A DNA stretch of 13,260 bases from Lentisalinibacter sp964602525. Lineage in GTDB: Bacteria > Pseudomonadota > Gammaproteobacteria > Steroidobacterales > Woeseiaceae. The stretch covers positions 1 to 13,260 of the forward strand of contig CAZRSA010000076.1 in NCBI GenBank assembly GCA_964602525.1. The letters run 5' to 3'. Position numbers and translations under genes: made by a program. Below are positions 1 through 7,237 of the stretch, in pieces; position 1 is the first letter of the stretch, and every line of letters starts with the position of its first letter. The notes below the pieces were generated by a model. That model saw nothing but the letters and a program-made list of their open reading frames with translations. It was not told the origin of the DNA and made no database searches.

Positions 1-122
1 ATGGATCGCCGGCTCAGTCGCTCTCGTTCGCTCATGTCGGGACTCCCTGGTGCGAGCTTCTGTTATGGTCGAAGCCTACACCAACCGGCCCGGCGTCAGC
101 GGCCGAATCCGGCGGAGGACGA

Positions 123-1121
123 ATGGCGGTAACACACGGGCGACTCGGAAAACATGGTGTCCTGGTCAGTAACCTCTGCCTGGGCACGATGAATTTCGGC
201 TGGCACACTTCCGAGGAGGACAGCTTCCGCATCATGGACCGGGCGCTGGCGCTCGGCATCAACTTCTTCGATACGGCAGATGTCTACGGCTGGGCCGTGG
301 AACACGGCCACACGGAGGAGATCATCGGCCGCTGGCTGGCCCAGGGCGGCGGGCGGCGGGACGCGATCGTGCTGGCCACCAAGGTCTACAACCCGGTAGA
401 CCGCAAGGCCAATCTGCCGGAGGTGAACAGCGACGGCTCCAGCCTCAGCGCCTACAAGATCCGCAAGCACTGCGAGGGCAGCCTGCGTCGCCTGCAGACA
501 GAACGCATCGACCTCTATCAGATGCACCACATCGACCGCGCCTGCCCGTGGGACGAGATCTGGCAGAGCTTCGACGCACTGGTGGGACAGGGCAAGGTGG
601 TCTACGTCGGCTCGAGCAACTTCGCCGGCTGGGATATCGCCACCGCCTGCCAGGAAGCCGCGAAGAGAGGCTTCGCGGGCCTCGCCAGCGAGCAGAGCAT
701 CTACCATCTCGACAACCGCCTGGTGGAGCTCGAGGTCATTCCCGCCTGCCGCCACTACGGTCTGGGGCTGATACCCTGGAGCCCCCTGGGCGGCGGGCTG
801 CTCGGCGGCGCGCTGGAGAAGCACGACGCCGGCAGGCGCACCGACGCGGACTTTGCGAAGTACATCGAGAAGAAGCGCGGCCAGCTGGAACAGTACGAGG
901 GGCTCTGCCGCGACATCGGGCATCCGCCCGGCGAAGTCGCGATCGCCTGGCTGCTGCACAACCCGGTCGTCACTGCACCCATCATCGGGCCGAGGACCAT
1001 GGAGCAGCTGGAGAGCGCCGTGCGGGCGGCGGCCATCCAGCTGGACCGGGAGACGCTGGACAGGCTGGACGAGATCTTCCCCGGCCCGGGCGGCGAGGCG
1101 CCGGTGGCCTATGCCTGGTAG
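123..1121 (+). CDS. Aldo/keto reductase (NADPH-dependent oxidoreductase)
   Basis: A 332-residue cytoplasmic (alpha/beta)8-barrel oxidoreductase that probably uses NADPH to interconvert carbonyls and alcohols; the substrate cannot be told. Family signs are the N-terminal LGTMNFG stretch (20-26), the D50/Y55 pair in FFDTADVYG, catalytic-type K87 (ATKVYN), H135 in YQMHHID, the YVGSSNF strand (161-167), and the nucleotide-binding end IIGPRTMEQL (287-296). Length is normal for the family. The start is set by GGAGG at 114-118, 4 nt before the ATG; the frame stays open to the window edge but has no earlier ATG. The C-terminal GEAPVAYAW resembles an ending I associate with actinobacterial members, a weak hint of transfer. 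It converges on the sua5 gene with only 15 nt between stop codons. Family assignment is firm; substrate is unknown. Confidence 0.95.
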   Translation: MAVTHGRLGKHGVLVSNLCLGTMNFGWHTSEEDSFRIMDRALALGINFFDTADVYGWAVEHGHTEEIIGRWLAQGGGRRDAIVLATKVYNPVDRKANLPEVNSDGSSLSAYKIRKHCEGSLRRLQTERIDLYQMHHIDRACPWDEIWQSFDALVGQGKVVYVGSSNFAGWDIATACQEAAKRGFAGLASEQSIYHLDNRLVELEVIPACRHYGLGLIPWSPLGGGLLGGALEKHDAGRRTDADFAKYIEKKRGQLEQYEGLCRDIGHPPGEVAIAWLLHNPVVTAPIIGPRTMEQLESAVRAAAIQLDRETLDRLDEIFPGPGGEAPVAYAW

Positions 1122-1136
1122 CGGCGGCGGACCGTT

Positions 1137-2093
1137 TCAGCCGGCGGGCCTCGGTGCCGCCGCCCGGCGCAGCCGGTCGTTGATGGCCTCGCCCAGGCCT
1201 TCCTCGGGTATCGGCATCACGGCAATGGTGTCCGCGCCGGCACTATCGAGTTCCCGCAGCATGTGGTAGAGGTTCGCGGCCGCCTCCACGGTGTCCCCCG
1301 ACGGGGAGAGATTGAGCGTGTCCGGTGGCGCTTCCGGCCCGAAACCCAGCACCACCTCGCCCGCCCGGCCCCGGGTCGCCTCCAGCCGGATGGCGGCTCT
1401 CGGTGCATAGTGGGAGGCCAGCTGGCCGGGTGCGGTGACCGTTTCCTCTGCAGGCTCAGCCAGGGGTCCCGCAATCGCCTCGATTCGCTCCCGCTCGACC
1501 GCGCCCGGACGCAACAGCCGCGGCGGCTCGCCCGGCAGCAGCGAGACGATGGTGGATTCGATGCCGGCGGCACAAGGTCCGCCATCCAGCACCAGCGCGA
1601 CTCCGTCGCCGAGTTCGCGGGCGACGTCCTCCGGCCGGGTCGGGCTCAGCTTGCCGGACGGGTTCGCCGAAGGTGCGGAAACCGGTCCGCCGAAGGCCTC
1701 CAGCAGTGCCCGCGCCACCGGATGGGTCGGCACGCGCAGCGCAATGGTGCCGAGGCCGGCGCGGGCGAGATCGCAGGTGCGCCCGGTCGCGGCAGCCGGC
1801 ACCACCAGCGTCAGCGGGCCGGGCCAGCACGCCTCCGCAAGGACGCTCGCCCGTTCGTCCAGCACACCTTCCCCTTCGGCCAGCTGCAGGGACGCCACGT
1901 GGGAGATCAGCGGATTGAAGCGGGGTCTGCCCTTGGCGGCGAAGATGCGGGCGACCGCGTCGGCGTTGGCCGCGTCACCGGCGAGGCCGTAGACGGTCTC
2001 AGTCGGCATGCCCACCAGCCGGCCTTCGCGCAGGATTGCCGCTGCGCGTTCGATTGCGGCGGGGCCTCGGAGCAGGGGCACGGGATCGTTCAT
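1137..2093 (-). CDS. sua5: Threonylcarbamoyl-AMP synthase, Sua5 type
   Basis: Makes L-threonylcarbamoyl-AMP from threonine, bicarbonate and ATP, the first step of t6A37 formation in ANN-decoding tRNAs; the product is passed to the TsaD complex. The 318-residue protein has the two-domain Sua5 build. A YrdC domain occupies about 8-200, with PTETVYGL (30-37), the basic pair K54/R56 in AAKGRPRFNP, a WPGPLTLV strand (90-97) and SAPSANPSG (139-147). A linker follows with APGQLASHYAP (221-231), the Sua5-type motif that closes over the active site. The C-terminal Sua5 domain runs from about 232 to 318 and ends with PEEGLGEAINDRLRRA. No strong Shine-Dalgarno is visible before the ATG. The gene stands alone, convergent with the aldo/keto reductase. 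Short TsaC lacks the second domain, so Sua5 is the better name. Confidence 0.96.
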   Translation of the reverse strand: MNDPVPLLRGPAAIERAAAILREGRLVGMPTETVYGLAGDAANADAVARIFAAKGRPRFNPLISHVASLQLAEGEGVLDERASVLAEACWPGPLTLVVPAAATGRTCDLARAGLGTIALRVPTHPVARALLEAFGGPVSAPSANPSGKLSPTRPEDVARELGDGVALVLDGGPCAAGIESTIVSLLPGEPPRLLRPGAVERERIEAIAGPLAEPAEETVTAPGQLASHYAPRAAIRLEATRGRAGEVVLGFGPEAPPDTLNLSPSGDTVEAAANLYHMLRELDSAGADTIAVMPIPEEGLGEAINDRLRRAAAPRPAG

Positions 2094-2130
2094 CGGGGGC
2101 GGGCAGTCTCACGCGAGGCGTCGGGCCATT

Positions 2131-2313
2131 CTATCCTGCGGGTAACTCCTGCTGCTCCGTCAGTGCCACCCCGAACTCGACGACGACCCGGTTGCGAACG
2201 AACTCCGGCACCGCGAACTCGCCCCTGCCAACGTCGAAACGCCGGCAGTCGACTCCTGCGTCGCCGCTCATGATGAACTGCCCACGGGCGGCCAGCAGCC
2301 ACAGCAGAAGCAT
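2131..2313 (-). pseudogene. Decayed yceI copy with a large internal deletion
   Basis: The frame 2313-2131 encodes a 60-residue relic of the intact YceI gene at 4967-5539. It keeps the start of the signal peptide (MLLLWLLA against MPLLWLLV) and then jumps straight to the last third of the protein (ARGQF, then RRFDVGRGEFAVPEFVRNRVVVEF, against QRFDVGTGEFADPEFVRNEVVVEF). Comparing spacing, 135 codons (405 nt) are missing in frame. The original stop has gone too: QQ-TAA in the intact copy is QQ-GAGTTACCC here, and reading runs on to a TAG. Without most of the lipocalin-like barrel it cannot bind a polyisoprenoid. It follows a matching cytochrome b561 relic, so the whole pair was duplicated and then decayed. 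Substitutions spread along the copy show the event is not recent. Confidence 0.85.
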
Positions 2314-2325
2314 TGCGCAGCGAGC

Positions 2326-2540
2326 TGGTTCCAGAACAGCACCATCCTCTTCACCACGTCGTCGCGCAGCAGAAAATGATGGCGGAGCGCGGCACCGGCA
2401 TGCAGTGCCGTCACCGGCAGCAGCAGCCTGACCGGGAATTCGTGAACATCGCGGAACCCGGCCTCGAGTTTCTCGCTCGCCGGCACGATGTCCGGGACGT
2501 CGATCAGACTCAAGAACTCCGCGCCGTAGTCGCCCGCCGC
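2326..2540 (-). pseudogene. Truncated cytochrome b561 (yceJ) relic
   Basis: This stretch translates to about 70 residues closely matching residues 115-184 of the intact b561 protein encoded at 5551-6105: YGAEFLSLIDVPDIVPASEKLEAGFRD against YGAEFFSLIDIPDFVPASEELEARFRD, then the same HEF...TALHAGAALRHHFLLRDDV. The last transmembrane helix and the equivalents of haem ligands H146 and H160 are still there, but the first two thirds (three helices and the other two haem histidines) are absent, and no start codon or promoter was kept. The stop TAG of the intact copy reads CAG here, so the frame runs on past the original end. Homology stops abruptly near 2540, marking the deletion or duplication junction. 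The yceI relic follows 12 nt downstream, the same order as the intact operon. Confidence 0.85.
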
Positions 2541-2639
2541 GATGCGGGTCAGGGCGGACGCGCCGCTGGCACGCGCCTTCCGGGCGGAGGCGGGGGTTGC
2601 TACCCTCAGCGGCCTGTACCGCGACGGAGCCGAACGACC

Positions 2640-3512
2640 ATGTCGGACGACGATAGCTACACCCCACCCCGGGTCTGGAGATGGGACGAGGAGAGCGGCG
2701 GCCGGTTCGCGAAGATCAACCGCCCCGTAGCCGGCTCCACCCACGACAGGGAGCTGCCGGTGGGAGAGCATCCGCTACAGCTCTACTCTCTGGCGACGCC
2801 GAACGGCGTGAAGGTCACCGTCATGCTCGAGGAGCTGCTCGCGGCCGGCCACGGCGGCGCCGAGTACGATGCCTGGCTGATCCGGATCGACGAGGGCGAG
2901 CAATTCGCGAGCGGCTTCGTGGCCGTGAATCCCAACTCGAAGATCCCTGCGATGCTGGACCGGACCACCTCACCGCCGACGCGCATTTTCGAGTCCGGCG
3001 CCATCCTGATGTATCTGGCCGAAAAGTTCGGCGCCTTCCTGCCGATGGAGCCCGGGGACCGGGCCGAATGTCTGAGCTGGCTGTTCTGGCAGGTGGGCAG
3101 CGCCCCCTATCTCGGCGGGGGCTTCGGCCACTTCTACGCCTACGCGCCGGAGAAGTACGAGTATCCCATCAACCGGTTCACGATGGAGGTGAAGCGCCAG
3201 ATGGACGTGCTCGATCGGCGATTGGCGGACAACCGCTACCTGTGCGGCGACGACTACACCATCGCCGACATGGCGGTGTGGCCCTGGTACGGCGCGCTGG
3301 CGGCCGGCAAGCTCTACGAGGCGGGCGAGTTCCTGGACGTGCAGTCCTACGAGCACGTGCAGCGCTGGACGCAGGAGATCTACGCCCGCGAGCCGGTTCG
3401 GCGGGGCCGCATGGTCAACCGTGCCTGGGGCGACCCGGCCAGTCAGCTACACGAGCGGCACAGCGCCGGGGACTTCGAGACCCGCACCCAGGACAAGATC
3501 GGGGAATTGTGA
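2640..3512 (+). CDS. yghU: YghU-type glutathione S-transferase / disulfide-bond oxidoreductase
   Basis: A 290-residue cytoplasmic enzyme of the Nu-class GST group typified by E. coli YghU (288 aa), which binds two glutathione molecules and acts as a glutathione-dependent disulfide reductase with some peroxidase activity. It matches YghU as I recall it almost end to end: the N-terminal extension with RVWRWDEESGGRFAKINRPV (11-30), the thioredoxin-fold domain with LYSLATPNGVKVTVMLEEL (48-66), NPNSKIPAM (98-105) and FESGAILMYLAEKFG (117-131), and the helical domain with FGHFYAYAP (162-170), YTIADMAVWPWYG (206-218) and the terminal QLHERHSAGDFET. The frame extends upstream to 2313, but that part overlaps the b561 relic; the ATG at 2640, with GGAG at 2626-2629, starts exactly where YghU does. 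It converges on the OmpW-OmpA gene. A role in thiol or peroxide defence is inferred from the family. Confidence 0.96.
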   Translation: MSDDDSYTPPRVWRWDEESGGRFAKINRPVAGSTHDRELPVGEHPLQLYSLATPNGVKVTVMLEELLAAGHGGAEYDAWLIRIDEGEQFASGFVAVNPNSKIPAMLDRTTSPPTRIFESGAILMYLAEKFGAFLPMEPGDRAECLSWLFWQVGSAPYLGGGFGHFYAYAPEKYEYPINRFTMEVKRQMDVLDRRLADNRYLCGDDYTIADMAVWPWYGALAAGKLYEAGEFLDVQSYEHVQRWTQEIYAREPVRRGRMVNRAWGDPASQLHERHSAGDFETRTQDKIGEL

Positions 3513-3520
3513 GAACGTCG

Positions 3521-3546
3521 GCGCCCCCGGCTCTCACCGGGGGCGC
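3521..3546. terminator. Strong GC hairpin between convergent genes
   Basis: A perfect 10-bp stem: 3521-3530 (GCGCCCCCGG) pairs with 3537-3546 around the 6-nt loop CTCTCA. It sits 8 nt after the yghU stop and between two convergent genes, where a bidirectional terminator is expected. There is no T-run on either side, so if it terminates it would be through hairpin-induced pausing or as a 3'-end stabiliser. Confidence 0.6.
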
Positions 3547-3561
3547 TCGACAGGTGCCGTC

Positions 3562-3577
3562 TGCGGGCGGGCCCGCA
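3562..3577. terminator. Second short hairpin, 3' side of the OmpW-OmpA gene
   Basis: TGCGGGC (3562-3568) and GCCCGCA (3571-3577) are perfect inverted repeats separated by GG. It lies 6 nt beyond the stop codon of the minus-strand outer-membrane gene and may work with the larger hairpin at 3521-3546 as a tandem terminator. A 2-nt loop is too tight, so the outermost stem pairs would have to carry it. No T-tract is present. Confidence 0.35.
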
Positions 3578-3583
3578 AGTCTG

Positions 3584-4732
3584 TCAGCGGCAGTCGGTCC
3601 GCCTTACCACGACACGGCGGTTGGCCGCGCGGCCTTCCTCAGTGTCGTTGTCTGCCACCGGGCGGCTCTCGCCGTAGCCCGCGTAGTTCAGCTGATCGTC
3701 ACTTATACCGGCGTCGAGCAGGTATTGGTGCACGGTTTCGGCCCGGCGCTCGGATAGCTGCTGGTTGTAGGCTTCGGGCCCGCGGCTGTCCGTGTGGCCT
3801 TCCACTACGCCTCGAAGATACGGCAGGCGCCTGAGGTCCTCGATGAGACCGTCGAGCAGCCGGCGATCTTCGGCAGTCAGCTCGTCGGAATCGAAACCGA
3901 AGGCGAGCGACACCGTGTAATCACAGCGGCAGCCCCGGCTGTCGACGGTCCGGCCGGAGGGGGTGCCGGCGCACAGATCGTCGGCGTCGGGAACGCCGTC
4001 GCCGTCCGTATCGGCAGGGGGTGCCGGCGGCGGTGGCGGCGGCGGTTCCGGCTCCTCCGCGGCGAGCGGCGGGGGCGGCGCCGCGGCGGCAGCCACCGGA
4101 GCGGCGTCCCGGGCACGGCCGAAGCGGTAGCCCACGTGTATGCCGTAAATCCAGGGGTCGACCTCGACGGTGCCGAGGTCGCTGCCGCTCAGGGCAGCGT
4201 CGAAATCGATGTCGATCCAGCGCACGACGCCATTGATGAACCACCTGTCGGTGAGCTGGAAATCGGCGCCGATCTGTGCGGCCAGGCCGAAAGAGCTGTC
4301 CAGGTCCACCGGCGGCGGTTCGTCACCCAGCACTATCGTGTAGTTCAGGCCGGCGCCGACGTAGGGCCGAAAGCGGGCATCGGGCAGGAAGTGGTACTGC
4401 AGGCTCAGCGTCGGCGGCAGGTGCTCGACCGAGCCGCCCAGCACGCGGTTGCCCGACGGATCCTCGACATAGAAACCGTGATCCCATTCGTTGGATGCAA
4501 GCAGTTCCACGCCCCAGTGTTTCCTGAACATGTACGTAATGTCGAAGGTGAACTGTTCGTCGTCGTCAACCTGCAGCACCGTGCCGGGTGCCAGCGTCAG
4601 GTTGTCGTCCTTCGGTGCAACCCGGCTCCAGCCCGCGCGGAACAGCCAGTCGCCTTCCTCGGCGACGGCGAACTGCGGGGCAACGAAGCACATCAGTGCC
4701 ACGGCCAGAAGGCCCGTGTGTAGCCGCCTCAT
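3584..4732 (-). CDS. OmpW-like beta-barrel fused to OmpA C-terminal domain
   Basis: An outer-membrane protein of 382 residues. Order: Sec signal peptide 1-24 (RR, hydrophobic core, AVA|EE); OmpW-like 8-strand barrel about 25-204 (WLFRAGWSRVAPKDD near the start, LPPTLSLQYHF, FRPYVGAGLNYT, DRWFINGVVRWIDIDF, closing on the aromatic beta-signal HVGYRF); Ala/Pro linker about 210-240 with a run of seven prolines; a thrombospondin-3/calcium-type repeat DTDGDGVPDADD (241-252) followed by paired cysteines; and an OmpA domain about 272-382 with GHTDSRG and LSERRAETV. D315 and R330 keep the 15-residue spacing of the E. coli OmpA D271/R286 peptidoglycan (diaminopimelate) contacts. The longer frame starts at 4750, but the ATG at 4732 has AAGGAGA 6 nt upstream and gives a clean signal peptide. 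The likely role is to tether the outer membrane to peptidoglycan while forming a small hydrophobic channel. OmpW normally ends at the barrel, so this is an unusual fusion. Confidence 0.92.
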   Translation of the reverse strand: MRRLHTGLLAVALMCFVAPQFAVAEEGDWLFRAGWSRVAPKDDNLTLAPGTVLQVDDDEQFTFDITYMFRKHWGVELLASNEWDHGFYVEDPSGNRVLGGSVEHLPPTLSLQYHFLPDARFRPYVGAGLNYTIVLGDEPPPVDLDSSFGLAAQIGADFQLTDRWFINGVVRWIDIDFDAALSGSDLGTVEVDPWIYGIHVGYRFGRARDAAPVAAAAAPPPPLAAEEPEPPPPPPPAPPADTDGDGVPDADDLCAGTPSGRTVDSRGCRCDYTVSLAFGFDSDELTAEDRRLLDGLIEDLRRLPYLRGVVEGHTDSRGPEAYNQQLSERRAETVHQYLLDAGISDDQLNYAGYGESRPVADNDTEEGRAANRRVVVRRTDCR

Positions 4733-4738
4733 TGAAAA

Positions 4739-4745
4739 TCTCCTT
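4739..4745 (-). promoter_or_regulatory. Ribosome-binding site deciding the OmpW-OmpA start
   Basis: On the minus strand this reads AAGGAGA, a near-perfect Shine-Dalgarno 6 nt from the ATG at 4732. It lies inside the longer reading frame that begins at 4750, whose own upstream sequence (GGAACA) is weak. It therefore favours the internal ATG. Confidence 0.85.
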
Positions 4746-4838
4746 TTCATTGTTCCGTTGTTCCGGCCACCCGGTCGCGACCGTTCGAGAGAACACGTCG
4801 CCTCCCTGTGGCTCGCGTGACCTGTTTAACGTGTTTCT

Positions 4839-4858
4839 GTACCGTGTGGTATAGGTAC
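4839..4858. promoter_or_regulatory. Inverted repeat upstream of the OmpW-OmpA gene
   Basis: GTACC (4839-4843) and GGTAC (4854-4858) are perfect inverted repeats with a 10-nt spacer, centred about 115 nt upstream of the start codon in a local AT-richer patch (4826-4860). The size and spacing fit a dimeric regulator site or part of the promoter region, but no regulator can be named. The rest of 4733-4966 holds no gene that I can support. Confidence 0.25.
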
Positions 4859-4966
4859 TTGGCGCGGGATCGTACCTTCTGCCGGATCGCGGGGGCAGAG
4901 TGGCTCAGCGGCAGGCAACTCGGCGCTTGCGCACGGTGTGGTGGCGGGGTTCCAGCTGGCGGGCGC

Positions 4967-5539
4967 TTACTGCTGCGCGCTCAGCGTCACCTCGAACTCC
5001 ACCACGACCTCGTTGCGTACGAACTCGGGGTCTGCGAACTCGCCGGTGCCGACGTCGAAACGCTGTCGGTCGATGCGGGTACCCCCGGCCATCGTGAAGC
5101 GGCCCCGGGCGATGATGGCCTCGCCGTCGGGGGTTAGTTCGTAGCGTATCGACTGTGGCGCTGTGATGCCTTTCAGCGAGAGTTCGCCGTCGGCGACGTA
5201 GCCATCGCCATCACGGCGCACGCCGGTGCTTTGCCAGACCGCCGTCGGATGCCGTTCCACAGCGAAGAACTGGGGGCCCTTCAGCGTCTCGTCCCGGTCC
5301 CGGTTGTCACTGTCGGCAGAAGCGAGACTGACCGTCACGCGGATCTCGTGGCCCTGCGCTTCCTTGCCGGCCAGGCAGTAGCGTACCGAGAACTCCCCGA
5401 AGCGGCCGGCGAAGCCGGTGTCCTCGACGGCGCCGGAGAACGTGAGTTCACCGCTGCCGGCGCCGCCGGCATAGCATAGCGGCTCCCCCTCGCCAGCCGC
5501 GGGTGTTGCGGCGGCGACCAGCAGCCACAGCAGCGGCAT
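4967..5539 (-). CDS. yceI: YceI family periplasmic lipid-binding protein
   Basis: A 190-residue secreted protein of the YceI family, a lipocalin-like beta-barrel that binds long isoprenoid chains such as ubiquinone precursors in the periplasm. The N-terminus MPLLWLLVAAATPAAG is a Sec signal peptide. The family core follows: GELTFSGAVEDTGFAGRFGEFSVRYC, later SLKGITAPQSIRYELTPDG, and the C-terminal FDVGTGEFADPEFVRNEVVVEFEVTL, where the W/F-rich end strand is typical. The frame can be read from a TTG at 5560, inside the end of yceJ, but the ATG at 5539 gives the better signal peptide and lies 11 nt after the yceJ stop. It is the second gene of a yceJ-yceI operon, the same pair and order as in E. 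coli. A degenerate copy with most of the barrel deleted lies at 2131-2313. Confidence 0.93.
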   Translation of the reverse strand: MPLLWLLVAAATPAAGEGEPLCYAGGAGSGELTFSGAVEDTGFAGRFGEFSVRYCLAGKEAQGHEIRVTVSLASADSDNRDRDETLKGPQFFAVERHPTAVWQSTGVRRDGDGYVADGELSLKGITAPQSIRYELTPDGEAIIARGRFTMAGGTRIDRQRFDVGTGEFADPEFVRNEVVVEFEVTLSAQQ

Positions 5540-5550
5540 TGCGCGGCCTG

Positions 5551-6105
5551 CTAATTCCAAAACGGCACCATCCTCTTCAGGACGTCGTCGCGCAGCAGGA
5601 AATGGTGGCGCAGCGCTGCGCCGGCATGCAGTGCCGTCACCGCCAGCAGCAGCCTGACCAGGAACTCGTGAGTGTCGCGGAACCTGGCCTCGAGTTCCTC
5701 GCTGGCCGGCACGAAGTCCGGGATATCGATCAGACTAAAGAACTCCGCGCCGTAGCCGGCCGCAGACGTGTAGGCCCAGCCGCTCAGCGGTATCGCGAAA
5801 ATGAGCGCATACAGCGTCCAGTGGGAGACGGCCGCCGCAGTCCGCTCCCATCCGGCCATCACCGCCGGTGAGGACGGCTGGCGGCTGAAAAGCCGCCAAA
5901 GCAGCCGCAGGGCCGCAAGCGCCAGTATGGTCATGCCGATGGACTTGTGCTGATTGACCAGCGCGAACTCCTGGCGCACGGACTCGGTCTCGTCGATGCG
6001 CCACGCCCAGACGAACTGCAGCAGTATGGCGGCGACCACCAGCCAGTGCAGGAGCTGGGCCACCACGCCCCAGGTCGTCGCGGTGTTGCGCAGGGGAATG
6101 GGCAT
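5551..6105 (-). CDS. yceJ: Cytochrome b561 family di-haem membrane protein
   Basis: A 184-residue inner-membrane cytochrome b with four predicted helices (about 14-36, 54-72, 92-113, 147-168). It carries two b haems and probably exchanges electrons with quinone. Likely axial ligands are H20 (QLLHW), H53 (NQHKS), H146 (RDTHEF) and H160 (TALHAGAA); the 14-residue gap between the last pair equals that of E. coli CybB H137/H151. The length is usual for the family (about 175-190). It is followed 11 nt later by yceI, and such pairing suggests a shared role in handling quinone or isoprenoid redox cofactors, although the reaction is not established. The Shine-Dalgarno is weak (GGAA). About 128 nt upstream, between it and the end of the oxygenase gene, hold no recognisable gene. 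A truncated relic of this gene lies at 2326-2540. Confidence 0.93.
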   Translation of the reverse strand: MPIPLRNTATTWGVVAQLLHWLVVAAILLQFVWAWRIDETESVRQEFALVNQHKSIGMTILALAALRLLWRLFSRQPSSPAVMAGWERTAAAVSHWTLYALIFAIPLSGWAYTSAAGYGAEFFSLIDIPDFVPASEELEARFRDTHEFLVRLLLAVTALHAGAALRHHFLLRDDVLKRMVPFWN

Positions 6106-6233
6106 CTGATTCCGATTACTGGCTCAGGCCACAACTCTACCGCAGGCCGCGATCGCCTGGTACAGCCACCTTCGGTTAACGCAGGACCAGACAAAGCGTA
6201 TTCATCGACCCGGGCGGCGGAGAGGGGTGCCCG

Positions 6234-7211
6234 CTAGGCCGCATATTCCCGGATCCACTGGGAGAACAGCCACTTCTCGCCCGAGGTCGGCGGCAGCCCG
6301 GCGTGCCGGGTGGCCGGATCGGGCCGGCCGTTCGCGTCCACGTTCGCGAACAGGATCGCGTCGCCCTGGCCGCCGCGGTAGGAATAGTCGATCTCGGGGA
6401 AGTGGGTCTCGCCACCCTCGAAGTCCTCGTTCAGATAGATGAGGAAGGTCTCGGCGCGCTGGCCCCGCCGGGCCAGTTCTAGCAGGTAGGCCGGTTCGTC
6501 CGGGTCCAGCCAGTCGTAGTGGTCGGCGAAGGTCTGGCCGGGCGCGTAATGGAGGACCTTCGGGACCTCCATCGCCCGGTCGGAGCGGGCGGTGGCGGCG
6601 GCAATGCGCGCCCGGAGCACGAACGTCAGTACGCCCGAGATCTCGATATCCAGGTCGCACTGGGAGTTGGTGCGGCGATCGTCCTCGGTGGTGCCGCCGG
6701 TGGTGCTGTCGTAGATGGTCGCCCGCGAGAGTCGCTCGCGTACCCGCCCGATGAGCCAGTCACAGACCGCCGGCGGCACGAAGCCCTCGATGGTGCGGAT
6801 GCGCGGGGCCTCGCGGACGAGGCTGCCGGCGGGGGGCGCCAGCCAGGCGTCCAGATCGATGCCGGCGCGCACGGCAACCGGCTCGTCGGCCGGCGGTTCG
6901 CAGCCCGCAGGACCGCCGGCGAGTATGCGGAGCGACGTCCATGCCGGCTCGAAGCCGCCTTCCGCCGCCCGCTGCAGCCGGTCGAGTGCGATGTCCCAGT
7001 TCCGCGCCCGCCAGAGGTCCGAGGCGGCGAGGGTCGCCGCCAGGTAGTTCGCCTCCGGGTCGCCGGCCTCGGCCGCCTGCTCGATCAGGATGACGCCCCG
7101 AGAGGGGTCGGCCGGACTCGCACGGGCGGTGAGATGCTCCAGGCCCTGACGGGTCATGGCCCTGGCGTCATCCGGGCCGGCAGTCGTCTTCTTGACTTCG
7201 CTTTCGGGCAT
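6234..7211 (-). CDS. Prolyl 4-hydroxylase-type 2-oxoglutarate/Fe(II) oxygenase
   Basis: A 325-residue soluble enzyme. The N-terminal part (about 36-100) carries Sel1/TPR-like helical repeats (GVILIEQAAEAGDPEANYLA; LDRLQRAAEGGFEPAWTSL). The C-terminal part (about 135-325) is a P4H-like double-stranded beta-helix: Fe ligands H231 and D233 (ADHYDWLDP) and H303 (TRHAGLP), 2-oxoglutarate-binding K313 ten residues later, and the family signatures HYAPGQ (221-226), FLIYLNEDFEGGETHFPEI and RGGQGDAILFAN. It should couple 2-oxoglutarate decarboxylation to hydroxylation of a protein or peptide residue, perhaps proline; the substrate is unknown. The ATG at 7211 opens the recognisable protein; upstream the frame stays open through the preceding gene only because of GC bias. 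It is the last gene of the operon, 26 nt after the carbamoyltransferase stop. Family confidence is high; protein versus small-molecule substrate is open. Confidence 0.92.
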   Translation of the reverse strand: MPESEVKKTTAGPDDARAMTRQGLEHLTARASPADPSRGVILIEQAAEAGDPEANYLAATLAASDLWRARNWDIALDRLQRAAEGGFEPAWTSLRILAGGPAGCEPPADEPVAVRAGIDLDAWLAPPAGSLVREAPRIRTIEGFVPPAVCDWLIGRVRERLSRATIYDSTTGGTTEDDRRTNSQCDLDIEISGVLTFVLRARIAAATARSDRAMEVPKVLHYAPGQTFADHYDWLDPDEPAYLLELARRGQRAETFLIYLNEDFEGGETHFPEIDYSYRGGQGDAILFANVDANGRPDPATRHAGLPPTSGEKWLFSQWIREYAA

Positions 7212-7237
7212 CGTCTCTCGGTGTTGTCCGCGAGTGG

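Noticed and set aside
1..132. Open frame from the window edge to TAA, overlapping the aldo/keto reductase start
   Set aside because: Arg/Ser-rich translation with no family resemblance; the first 122 nt are treated as non-coding upstream sequence with no convincing promoter.
4885..4965. tRNA-like stretch (GTGGCTCAGCGGCAGGCAA and a later GGTTCCAGC)
   Set aside because: It resembles a D-arm and a T-loop, but no acceptor stem or anticodon stem can be paired at the right distances.
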